Origin: Kudoa neothunni
Lineage: Eukaryota > Cnidaria
Assembly: GCA_964304625.1 (NCBI GenBank)
Contig: OZ199838.1
Span: forward strand, 12,276,001 to 12,340,000
Direction of reading: 5' to 3'
DNA length: 64,000 nucleotides
Under the pieces are notes generated by a model. It searched no databases, was not told where the DNA came from, and worked only from the letters and a program-made list of their open reading frames with translations. This document shows, piece after piece, positions 37,567 through 49,438 of the stretch. Both the position numbers and the translations under genes were made by a program. The stretch's first letter is position 1. Each line of letters opens with the position of its first letter.

Positions 37567-38904
37567 AAGTTTATAAAAAATTCAAATAAGATTAATTTTA
37601 TAACTTTTCGGCAATAAAAGGACGACAATATAACGAAAATATTTGTTTACATAAATTGCATTCATCATAGTATAACATTCTTGTTATGTATATCAATAAA
37701 TATTATACTAATAGTATTAGCTAAGTTCTTCCAAATATATGATTACCTACTCCTTATCCTATATTTTTATTAAATTTATCATATTTTATCTTTTTAAAGT
37801 AAACAATCTAAAAATTTCTGTTTTTGCCTCTTGAGTATATTGGCTTAACGACTAATGATCATTATTACTATAGAATTATAAATGTGTCCAAGATTGTTAC
37901 AGAAAATATTAAATGACAAATTTTTGTCGTAATTGGTTAAACAATCTGACGAAATAATCTAAGATACTATTCCATTGATAAATTTTATACATTAGTAATA
38001 CTCGTTTTATTAAAATTGATAACAACTCATTATTTTAAGTAATTTAGTCTGAAGAAAATTTAATAATTAATTCTCTGTAATTTTTTAGTAAATAACATAG
38101 CTAATTAGCATACTATGAGGAATACTTCATTTTTTTAATGTAAATAAAAAAAATGTTTAAAATCATCGAATAACGTAATCAAACCTCAGGATGAGAAAAT
38201 ATGCACAAAACCAAAACCATGCAATAGCAGGGTCAAATTGTATTAGCATCTTCATCCTTCCGAGTAATTATATGAAGTGTCATGAACCAGCCATTTAATA
38301 CATTGAAAAATTAGCAATACTACTAGAATAGGTGAATAAAAGAAACGTATATTTTTGAGGCGCTAATTCTGATTAATATGAAAATTTAACTTCATAATTA
38401 TTCATGTTAACATATTATTGGTCGGCGGGCCAAAAAAGAGTTAATTGGGCACAATTAGCAACTATTGCCATTATCTTCGCCAGCTAGTATCGGGTTTTTT
38501 AGACTTTAAATGAATAATATTAGAGGAAAGAAAATAGTTGTTGAGATTGATGAATCTAGATTTGTCATAGTAAAACATAACAGAGGGCTTGTCATTAATG
38601 GAACATGAGTTCTTGGAGATGTAAAAAAGTACACCAGAAAAAAAGATGCATTTAAAAGAATTTTGTTACGGAACGGCTGAAGCATTCATCAAAAAATTAT
38701 AGCGTATTTTCTATCTAGCTCTGTTATCATATCTGAGTGATTCAAGAGTAACGGAGCAATCCACAATTTCTGTACTTACTTCGCAGTAAACCATAACATA
38801 GAATATGTAAATATTGCCATAAGAGCATATACAAGAACAATTAAATGAACTCGGGGTGTTATCAAATACAAAATATCACAAAGAAAAAACCATCTATGAT
38901 TTAT

Positions 38905-39343
38905 GTAATTTTTTTGTTTTCAAGGTAAAACCCCTGGCGCAACTTATTGAAGCGTGGAGTTATGGCTGGTTAGACATTTCCATTAATTCTGTAAGCATCG
39001 CAGGATTAATAACATCTACCTCCTCGCCTCTTAGCTTTCTGCGGTACTGTGGGAGTTTAAACTATTAGTACCCCCGTCGGTGGGGCCACCACCATCCTAA
39101 ACCCTACCCATATAACGACTTGGACTCAATAGAGATTTCAAGAGTGTTAATATACCCCCCTCTGCTAGATCGACCTATAACTGCAGGTGAAATTATGCTT
39201 ATAATGCGATCATATTCTATCAAAAGTTCCCATTATGGAATGAAAAAACGCTCTAATGAAAGCAGTAGACTGATCAGCGATGAAAATCGGACTCAGTACC
39301 TCCGGTTATTGCGTCCAGTCACCACACCATATGGCTATATGTC
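38905..39343 (-). mobile_element. SINE, diverged copy in unit B (reverse orientation)
   Basis: Read on the minus strand it matches the SINE at 33502-33989 along its length. Shared blocks include the tail region (GGTTTTACCTTGAAAAC versus GTTTCACCTTGTAAAC), TGGTGGTGG and the CCCACAGT(A)CCGC block. The tRNA-like 5' part is still traceable (GGAGGTACTGAGTCCGA against GAGGTTGCAAGTTCGAA). It interrupts the sequence that in unit A reads ...GAACATCTTCGGTTAATAAACG, so it inserted after duplication. It is more diverged than a very recent insertion, so it may be an older subfamily. Confidence 0.75.
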
Positions 39344-39633
39344 ATCGGCTCCGGTTAATAAACGTAGTTCTGTCAACATGAATGGCATCAATTAATATCT
39401 CAGTGAATTTCAATGGAGAAGAAAAATCTGATTTGTGGTGATAAAAATATTTTCATTAAAATTTTGTGGTTGAAAGTAAGTGAGACTAATATTATATTCA
39501 TAAAGTGTATTCTATATGCGCTTACCCTTTCATATGTAAGAATTAGGGGATTTATATCAATGTGAAACCTCGAAAAATATTCCAATCTTAATTATAAAAC
39601 GTAACAGTTCGTATCTAACTGTATTATAAATAT

Positions 39634-42600
39634 CTAATTTTTGTTTCTCATGTATCCAAAATAGAATCCTATTCCAATTACCGCTATCACAACTGGAACC
39701 ACGACAGCAATAATTCTAAGTGGAAAAATTATTACAGCAGATTAGATTTTTACTACATTGTATTCTTTGACCTAAAAAATCTTAAATAAGTCTAATACAT
39801 ACTTCATATTACGTTGATTTATTTGACGTTTCTCCTAAACATTAATTATAGAAATTAACCCAATATATTTATTTTAGGAATACCTCTTTTTATCACAGCA
39901 GTTCCAAAAATTTTCTCATCGTTGCTATGAATTACCCTCACTCGATAATCATTGGTATCTTCAATATCAGAAATTGAGATCTGCTTACAGGATGGGAATG
40001 CAGTACAATCTTGACCAATGGCCATGCATTTTTTCACAATCGGTTTAGCGACGTCTTCCCAATTTATTAATTCCCATTTACACAGGGAATTTTCATTCAC
40101 ACCTTGAGGTAGAATAGTTTCAATTTTTAATGTTTTATCTTCACGTACAATCACTACAGTTATTTGTTTGCTCACGTCCTCATTATGTACAAGTGATGGA
40201 TCTAAATTAAATTATTTATAACGTGAATGAATGAACATGTTAATTTGATTTTCTACCGAAATAAATAATTAAAAGAATGAACATATTTATTAATTAAAAA
40301 AGAATAAATTTAGTGTAATAATATTGACTTTTCGGTATAGATATGGATACTTCCGCCGATCTTCCAATAGCAGTTATTAACAATTTATACTCTTTATCCG
40401 CTTCGTATCCATTGGTCACAACGATACTATTGCATAAAGGCACCTGAGTGCATGACGAAAATTGTACAGCAGTATTTGTTGATGGAGTTGTGGGTGTAGT
40501 TGGTTTAGGGACAGCGTTCGCTGCTCTCGCGACTTTCGTTTCATGAGATGCAGATGGTAATGGTAATTTTTGTATTGAACTAAGTGTGTCCTTAACGCTG
40601 GTATCTATTTCATCTTCAAGTATTCTCGAAGTAGCGCTTGGTGTTGGATTTAAAGTGGGTGGAGGACAAACAAAAACCTCCTTGAATGTTTTATCTTTTC
40701 TTTGAAGTTTAAATTCACATTCTGCATCTGGATCGGGAGTAGATAGGGTGCCTACCACTTTGAAACCCTTATCCAAGAAACTTGATGTGAGTGTAAGTGT
40801 CGCCGTACCTTATCAAAATCAATAATATTATTCGGAAGTCAGAAAATACTAGTTTTAATTCCAGAGTATATTTTCGGTTCGTACTCTTTGTGTGCAATAA
40901 CTTTGATGTCATATGTTGATCCTGGAATGAGATTTGTGATAGTTTTTGACTCCTTGCAATGTCCTCTGCAGGGGTAGCTGTCAATGCAATGTGCATCGAT
41001 GAACGCATTTTTGCCTGTTATACTAATGTAATATGAACATGTGGCTTGACTTGTTTCTGTATCTTCAGCGCCTGCTAATGCTTTAACTACAGCTGTCGAC
41101 TCGGTTACGACTGGAATGTTGGAGCCAAATACTGACCCTTCTTTAGATTCTACATGATATAATTTAGCAATATTTTTCGGAATATGTCAATTACTTGTCC
41201 CAACAAACAAATATTCGTAACGGTTTCCTGTAGTTAGCGTAGCACTTGACGCAATCTCAATCATCATAGGTCTTCCTTCGGTAAACCCGTGGATCGTCAG
41301 ATTATCCACGCATGTTGTTGCACAAGAAGTGCCGCTGTCACAATTCGCTCCTGTCCCCGCTCCGGCAGCTGGTCTTGGTTTATCTGCAGGGAAGTGTTTT
41401 ATGACGCACTCATTAAATGTAGAATCACCATTTGGTTTAAAAAGAGACGCATTTAACGTAACAACAGTAGTTGTAATAGTCTTAAACAAACCACCTTGTG
41501 GCTCAATAATGACTAAATGGCGATTTAAATAACTAACTTTGCTATAATATACCAAATTTTGTAATTTTATATCCATCGTAATCGGTCCCCGCTAGTTGTA
41601 TATTATGGTGTCTGGTTTGGATCGAAATATCGACGAGTACTTTATTGTCTGCTAATGTAAGCTCAATGTTGTCACATGGCGCATAGCATTCCTTTCCTGC
41701 AGTTCCGCAAACATGTGAAAATGAAGATCTAGATGGAACTGTGGCATCTCTTATACCAAATCGACATATTTCAGTTGGGAAATTATTTGTAAATCTAAGA
41801 TTGTATTTGTTTTTAACCTCAGCCGATTTAAAAGCCACATAATATTGTGGTTTGAAAACATCGATATTCTTTTTCATATATTGATTTGGCATATTATAAA
41901 AGAAGCTTGGATACTTTTCACACTGCATTTCATAATACGGAATCATCAAGTCAAATTCCACTTGAATATCGCTAGCAGTAGCACAGCCGGCGCCAGCTGC
42001 TCCTTCGTTATATTGAACCCCCTTGTACTTAACGGGGCAATTCACATTAGAACATGTTGTTGTAGAAAATTTTAATTTCTGATCGGCTGAGGTTGATATT
42101 GCAACTTGAGGGTTCACGAGTAATGCTAAATAATTATGAAAATTTTGATCAATCAAATAATTGTTACGTATTTCGAATCCGAAAACATTTCCTCCTGTAG
42201 TTCCAGCTGAAACGGCTTGAGCATCATTTCCGACAAAAACATAGATATATTTGTTTCTTGGGGAGAGTATGTTATACGCCAATTTATTTTCATTATTGTT
42301 GCATGGAATCACGCATTTAGTCGAATACCCGCTAGCACTTCTAGGGCATGTATTTATGTCCTCATAAGCTGTTAAACCACTGTTAGGTTTCTTCATTAGA
42401 CAATGCTTTTCAGCTCCATAATCTGTACCACCCAACTTAAGATGTACTTTATTGCCGGTATCGTCAATAATTTTATAGGAGAGAACTTTTGCATCGTTTG
42501 CTGTTACTGCTGGTGGGCTATCATCGGCAGAATAATAATAGTGGATATCTGTTAATAATATAAATTTATGAATATAATGTCTTATATACTCAACAAAATA

Positions 42601-42635
42601 GCCACTACTATTAAAATATTTATCGCTGGTCTCAT
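39634..42635 (-). CDS. Multi-module cysteine-patterned membrane protein, copy B
   Basis: Paralogue of the gene at 34560-37566, with the same exon plan. The signal peptide exon reads MRPAINILIVVAILL (start 42635) and joins across a 41-nt intron to IHYYYSADDSPPAV. The large exon (to 41542) holds the first modules (CYAPCDNIELTLADNKVLVD). Further exons follow at about 41500-41200 (CVIKHFPADKPRP ... TCVDNLTIHGF), 41130-40840, 40800-40330 and 40180-39870. A membrane helix and the tail YMRNKN end at 39634-39636. The longer 42654 reading frame is an artefact of reading through the first intron in another frame; the signal-peptide frame is preferred because it splices in frame in both copies. The membrane-proximal half is almost identical to copy A, while the distal modules differ at many residues. 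Both genes look intact. Function unknown. Confidence 0.82.
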
Positions 42636-43175
42636 AAGTTTCTAAAAAATTCAAATAAGATTAATTTTATAATTTTTCGGAAATAAAAGGACGACAATAT
42701 ACCGAAAACTTTTATTTACTTAAATGGTACTCAACGATGTGTAGTAATCATTTTTATGTATACCAATAAATATTATACTAATAGTATTAGTTTTCTTATT
42801 ATAATTATCCGACTATATATTCCTTAGACTTGATTTATACTGCATTTACCATATTTAACTCTCATAGTAGGGAATTGAACAATTTCTGTTTTAAACTATT
42901 CATATGTATTGTTTTGATACGTAATGTTATGATCATTACAGAATTTTAAATAGGACATGTTTTGTTACAGAAAATACTAAATGACTAATGTCGCCATTAT
43001 TCGTATAAGAATCAGGCAAAATGATCTTAAATACTATTCTATTAATAAATTTTATGAGACAGAAATGCTCATTTTCTTAAAATAGATAACAACTCATTGT
43101 GTAAAATAATCTACTCTGAAGGAAAGGCAAGAATAATTCCTTACAATTTTTTAATAAATCTTTTAGCATATACAA

Positions 43176-43587
43176 ATAAATTTATAATTTTCAAAATATT
43201 ATATCAACTTTTTTTTAACCATTTAGAATAGATACATCCAGACCTTAGCATTAAGTAATTTTCCGTTAACTCTTTAAATTATTTTAGATTTGCACATTTG
43301 AGAATTTAGTAAATATAATAAATGTTTCATAATAATATATATTTTATAAATTGATATATATTACTAAATGTTTTGTATTTATTTCAAGGTTCGAAATTGC
43401 TGTATTGAATTTATTTTGTGCGGTATATTTGACCATGTTCAGAGCAAAAAAATTTTCGGGAAAAGTTTATGGAAACTGATAATTATAATATATCTTAAAC
43501 ACTTAAAGTTTTTAAGAGTTGACACGCCAAAATATGTGATCATAATTGAGCATATATTTTACAATGACAATTATTGAAAAACAATTA
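43176..43587. other. Spacer between unit B and pogo-like element
   Basis: AT-rich, no gene seen. The 69-codon frame at 43368-43577 has no recognisable motif. Confidence 0.35.
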
Positions 43588-45362
43588 CAGTAGGTAACCG
43601 ATTTTCTGTAACTTTTTCGCGTGAAAAAATAAATAAATAAACCCATTTTAAAGAAATTAATTTCATTTATACAATTATCTACTTTTATTGAAACAATACG
43701 TGATTTTATGTTATTTTTAATTATATTTTTAAATGTGTATGCCGTAATTTTATGATGTTAACTCATTATTTCGTCCAAAAAATCAATTCCTCTCTGACAT
43801 ATATTTCTTCTTGTTTAAACATTTAAATGAATCTTTTGATGATATAAATTCTACCGCTAGTTCATCTTTAGCTTCAAAATTAGCAGATTCAACAATCAGA
43901 GGAGTAAGCTCGTCCAAGTGTTTTGATGCAGGCATAATGACTTTCTCTTGAATAATCTCGGAATTTCCAGCTGAGAATTCATTATTGCTAAAATTAATAT
44001 TTGACAAATGTTTGAATTAATTGGCTGCAGAAAATCCATATTTTCTGAAACAATTAAATGCAATATCTTTCGAAACATCGTCCTATTATTTTTTAATTAG
44101 GAACAATGTTTTATGCGAATCTTGGTAGGATGTATTTGTCCCACTGCTAACTGCAGCAATATGGCTTTCTATTAACTTATTTTTGTAATTTTATTTGAAT
44201 GAGAAAACGATTCCAGGATCTGATAGTTGTAAAACGCTAGTTGAATTTTTTATAAGGAATATAAGAAAGGTATTGGACAAATGAATTTCGACGTGGCAAG
44301 TGCCATTATTAAGAAGTATTAAACTTTCTTGTATTTCGGTTTGAATACATTGTCAAAACTAGAAAGATATTTGTTAAATGTTTCCCTAGTCATCCATCCA
44401 CTCTTTTTTGGTTGAATTGTATTTTACTATAAATGTTTTAGCATTTGTAAAACAACGTAGTTTTTATGATTTCCAGTCACAAGAGATTCAATGCAACTTC
44501 CAGGCCTAAAAGCACGTCGCAAAACAGTAACTATTTTTTACATTTTTTTCTTTTAGAATTTTGTTGTCTCGACAAAACATAGCATTAAAAATAATGGACA
44601 TCTTTGTTTCTAGTATAATAATACAGTTTCGTCAAGATTATAGATACAGTCGTCGTTGTTACCTTTGACTTAGTCATTCAATTTAGATTACCAATTTTCC
44701 GCAAAACTTTACTCAACGTAAGCAGCGTTACAATAGTCAGTGATATTTTTAAATTCCATCGTGATTTAAAACCAAAAACTCAATCATGGGTCATTACTAC
44801 GCTTAGGTTCAATTCTTTTGTCAATTGTTTTCTTCCATGTATGATATCATGAGCAGATAGTTAAATTTTTTTCTCTCGAGTAATTCACTCAGTCATATAC
44901 TAAAAGTATCGATGTCGTGATTTGAACAATGATTCAAATTTTTTCTACCTGAAGAAACCAAGCCAGTTTATAAGATAAAACTATATCATTCTTCCTAATC
45001 AAGATGATATCTAGAGTAGAAATAGAAGGGAGCTTAAATTTACGGAAAGTAGTATTTTTGCACTCCTGTTTAATATACTTTTGAAAAAATCAATAAATTT
45101 ATATTTTAGTTTTATTATTTGTCATTTTTAAATTTTCTAGACATTATAAATGTACAAAAGGCACACCACTAAATCCGCCTACAGCTGAAAAGTTACGGGA
45201 ATTTGGTTAAGCGCTATTAATAGAGAAAACAACTGTCCAATGTTCAATTTTCAAAATTTGCGTAAATTATTGTTAAAATCGACAAATAAAATCAAATAAA
45301 TAGTTTAAAATAATATTTTAAGAGAGGAAAGTCTGAAGTTACTGAAAATCGGTTACCTAATG
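43588..45362 (-). mobile_element. pogo/Tigger-type DNA transposon, decayed
   Basis: Seen: ends CAGTAGGTAACCGATTTTCT (43588-43607) and, inverted at the right, CATTAGGTAACCGATTTTCA (45343-45362), each flanked by TA. On the minus strand, fragments in shifting frames include IYNLDETVLLY (about 44660-44625) and STKKEWMTRETFNKYLSSFD (about 44420-44360). These correspond to the N-x-DET and KxxWMT..F..WL..F blocks of pogo/Tigger/CENP-B-type DDE transposases. Several in-frame stops and frame changes separate them, so it is a pseudogene. The 1.78 kb length suggests a nearly full-length but inactive copy. The 74-codon frame at 43783-44007 is probably its C-terminal tail. Confidence 0.82.
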
Positions 45363-48300
45363 TATAATGTTTTGAACAATATGATCCCAGTAAAATTCTA
45401 TTTTTGGAACAGATATCTAATGTTTTTAAAATATTTAATTGAAATAATGATTCTTAAACAGTAAATATAAGGATTTAAATATAATAATAGTATAATTGGA
45501 TCCTAAATAACAGAAATAAAAATAATTATATTTGTGGAAGTCGTTATGATAAATAAGAAATTTATTATCGGCCAAACGAAAGAATATAACGATACTTCTA
45601 CAATTTAAGGGTGATTATGTGTTTACAATAGTTTGGGTCTATATTCTATACAATTCCAATGGAAAATATCTACAGAAATATATCATATTAGCGATATATA
45701 ATAACGCTAGGATAAGGATATAATGTGTAATATCTTAATACATTAATATAACTGATGAAATATTACTATTTAATTAAATTTTTAATTGACGTAGCCACGC
45801 ATTGGAACCACAGCGTGATGTTTAATGATTAGGCCTTTAAAAAATCCAGGGTCGAGGAAAATTTAAAAAAAACGAGGGTGATTATTTGTTGAAGTGATTA
45901 TTATTAAGGATTTGGATATTGATTTCATGATTCAAACGTTTTGTAGTTGTTACTAGTTTTTTCGAACATTTGGATGGATAATACATCTCAGTAGATTAAT
46001 TATATTAGTTTAAAACGCTTGGAACATTCAACCATGCAAAAATATTAAAGTGGCTTATAAAATATGACGCAATATTTCACTATATATTTTATACCACTTT
46101 TATATTGTTGAAATAAAAAATAACATATGCTTTTAACATGTTGACATATATAATTGGTTTAACTTAAAATGTTCAAAAATAATATATTTTGATTTATGGC
46201 GATTACTCTATTTTAAAGTTAATTTTAATTAAAAAATAATCATTTATTTAAAATTATTTATAGTTACTTAACGTATATAAATAAAAATATAACTTAATAA
46301 AATAAATTCAAAATTTCCATGTTTGAATTTTAGAACAAACATTGTTATAACAATTTTTTAATCATGAATAAACTATCCAAAAAAAATTATAAACCAAAAA
46401 CCGCATTAAGAAGTGCTATCGTTAAATAGAAACATTTTTGTTCTAATTCAGAATAGAATAAATCAGAAAGTTTTGTTTTTAAAATACGAAGTCAAGATTG
46501 AACATTTACAAACTTATTACTAACAGATACAAATAAACAAGAATTTGGTGAATAATTAAAGACTTCGAATTTGTTAAAATTATCGAGAAATAATAATCTT
46601 TTGACGTATTTTCAACAACAGAGATTCCATGTGAATCCGAATGTGCTCGACTTAAGATTTATTTCCAGTTTGTAGGTTATTCTTTTTGATCTGAATTTAA
46701 TTACATAATGTAATTTTTGTGATAAGATCAAAAATGAATAAACCTTTAAAACGAAGTGAATTAACTGGCCGAATTGTAGGAAACGACTTTATTTCCGATT
46801 TTGTAAGCGACGTCGCCCGAATTTCTACACAGATATTGTTGTACTGTAGTTTAGCTGATATTTTAAAAGAAATAAAATAGTTTATTCCAAAAAATAATGC
46901 ACTGCTGAATTTTGATACGAAAATTTCTCCTAATATTGATTATAAAAATCCACTGTGAACAAATCACACAATCTTGTTAATACATTGACTTAATCTCTTC
47001 GAAATAGGTAATAATCCTTCTACCCTCGATTTTTGAAGGCTTATTAATGATCCAAAGTTTCTAAAATCTTGTGACCATTTTTTAGTGGTATCAGACCAAA
47101 AAACACGGTTTTCATTATCGGCAAAGAAAACAGTCCGTTATTTTAGGAGTTCTTATTAACTTTCTAATATATTTCACAAAGGAAAACATGAATAAAGACT
47201 TTTAAATTTGTCCAATTCTAATATAATTCAAAAGATTATTTGTATTAAAGGAAATCATAAAATTTTTTGGATCGATACGATATTCCTCTCCTCTTAAAGA
47301 TGTTGTTTGTTTAAATAATATGAAAATTTCATTTTTAACCACCGATAACCTAATCGTTGCAGTTCCATGAAATGGGTAAAATGAACACAGTAAAAATCAT
47401 GCATCTTCAATCTCCGTGATTTTAAAATATATTTAATTACTAAACAACTGTGTAGTGTTTAAAAAATCAAAATATACGTTGATAAACACCTGAGAAGACA
47501 AGTACAAATAAATTTTAAAAAATTATATTTATTAATGATAAATAAGTTTAAAACATTCTCCAAATTTTTAAGTCTCGATATCAAATGAGGATATCAAGAG
47601 TATAATATTAATAAAAAGGAAAACTTTAATATGTTGTAAACATAAAATTCTTTAATTCAATTAGATTATTTAGGAGCTTAGAAAGTAAACCAAATTTGCC
47701 TCCGAAGTAAAAATTTAGCATCAGTCCCTAAAGATGACTTTGATAATTCAAGATAACGCGAATGATACAACCACAGAAATAACTATTGTCCTACTATTTC
47801 CTTTTCAAGAAACGCTAATAATTTTAATAAATATTTATTTAGCCGAGGATTTAGGTCTGTAGCTTGCACTCTATGTTACAATGGGTCGGTTATTTTTGCT
47901 TCTGCGTAAAAGAGTAACTCAACCAATGGAGTCCAATTATTACAAGAAACAAACGTTATAACAATATAAAAAATAAATAATTAATTATGAAATTTTTAGT
48001 GGTAAAGTGGGTGTTAAAAACTAACCTAAATTAATTGTTTAGGTGAGAGGCTAAATGTTGCGTAGCATATTCAGATCATGAACTTACGTCTCTCGAGTTA
48101 TTACTTTCTATTAAAAATAAAAAAACTGATAATTGGAAAATACAACGAGAAAATATAGTTCATAGAACCAATAAATTTTAACCTCATCTGATTATAGCAT
48201 TAAACTTACTGCTGGCTTTTTTCATGACTAAAATAACAAATATGACCATCAACGAAACAGATTGGATTAATAAAATTCTTCTATACGTAAAATAATGATC

Positions 48301-49438
48301 ACAACAAAGTCTGTAACGCGACATAATCGCTTCATAGAAACCATCCTGGATATATACTCCAGATGCAACTGGATTGTTAAATTTAATAAAAATAATTTAT
48401 TAAATATTTCCTTAATTTTTTATATTTCATTAGACCGTTTATTCAATATTAAAGGATAAAAATGTGAAAATTAGACATGATAAATTTGAAATATTCTTCA
48501 CATGCTCCATGAGTGGTCAGAAACCCTCGTCCTATACAATGGTAATCATAATAAGCATTGGCCTTGAGATATTAATGATCTAAAATTTTTGCCATAAAAA
48601 TAATACAAAAAATCATAGGTGACTCATATTATCTTATCTTTTTATCTTAGAATGATGTACCTAACTTGTTTATTCCAAAATAGATATTTTCCTATTCATA
48701 GTGAAATTTTCCTGTCCATCCTACTAACTTTCTGTCAAATACATCTATTTATTTTTCTCCTAACAGGAATAGCGTTTTCCAATCATTGAAACACGAAATA
48801 ATCAAAATTTTGAAACTCTATACAAAAGATATTATTTATTCGAAAGATCTAAAAAATTTTAGTATTGGGCGAAAAAACAAAATAAACATTTATTTTAATA
48901 AATATAAACGTATGCAAGAAAATTAATTGGTCCTATGTGCCAAATTAGATTGAGCGCGATGATCGATTTCTTCCCACAAATTTGCGCTGCTGCACGCACA
49001 CATCATTGTTTGGGGAGCACCCATTATTTCCATTTTAAATACCCTAGTGCTAATGCCTATTGTAAGTCAGTATATGACAGGAATAATTAACTAGCACAAT
49101 ATTGCGTTCTAATATTGAAATCATTCATACTAATAGTTCATCATATTTCAAATATTGGCAAAAATATATAAAAAATCATCAACTAACAATTTAGTTATGA
49201 TAAATGAAATCACACCAGAAAAACTGAATGCCATTCACACCATAAATAAAATAGAATTGAAATTATCCAACAAAATTTTAAAATATCCTTTAAAACGAAT
49301 TTTAACTGCTTCATTCCAGTAATGTTACAATAAACTAACTAAACTAAAGACCTAATATCAATTAAATGGATTATTATTTATGTATCAACCGAAAAAATAT
49401 GACGTGACATATACTACAATAAATGAAACGAGGGGTGA
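45363..49438. other. Large gene-free spacer
   Basis: About 4 kb, strongly AT-rich. On both strands I see no exon with a known motif, no TIR pair and no RNA gene. It includes the 3' flank of the XPB gene at its right end. Confidence 0.45.

Larger units (their letters stand above)
33098..38230. repeat. Tandem duplication, unit A
   Basis: This segment aligns base by base with unit B (about 38233-43175). It covers downstream flank, the complete membrane-protein gene (34560-37566) and upstream flank. Over 34280-35965 the offset to unit B is a constant 5074 bp with almost no differences, while the outer flanks are much more diverged. A SINE (33502-33989) is present only in this unit. The limits are approximate, because flank similarity fades. 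Confidence 0.85.
38233..43175. repeat. Tandem duplication, unit B
   Basis: Second copy of the roughly 5 kb unit, directly adjoining unit A in the same orientation. Matching landmarks include the flank CAAATACAAAATATCAC (38864 region; 34246 region in unit A), GGTTAATAAACG (39353 and 34279) and the whole gene. It has its own SINE insertion at 38905-39343, absent from unit A. The limits are approximate. Confidence 0.85.

Noticed and set aside
39120-39395. 91-codon plus-strand frame
   Set aside because: It runs through the SINE copy in unit B and into flank; no motif, no counterpart in unit A.
41542-42654. 370-codon frame starting MNFLETYETSDKYF
   Set aside because: Its first 40 codons read through the first intron in the wrong frame; the true start in another frame gives a signal peptide and splices in frame in both copies.
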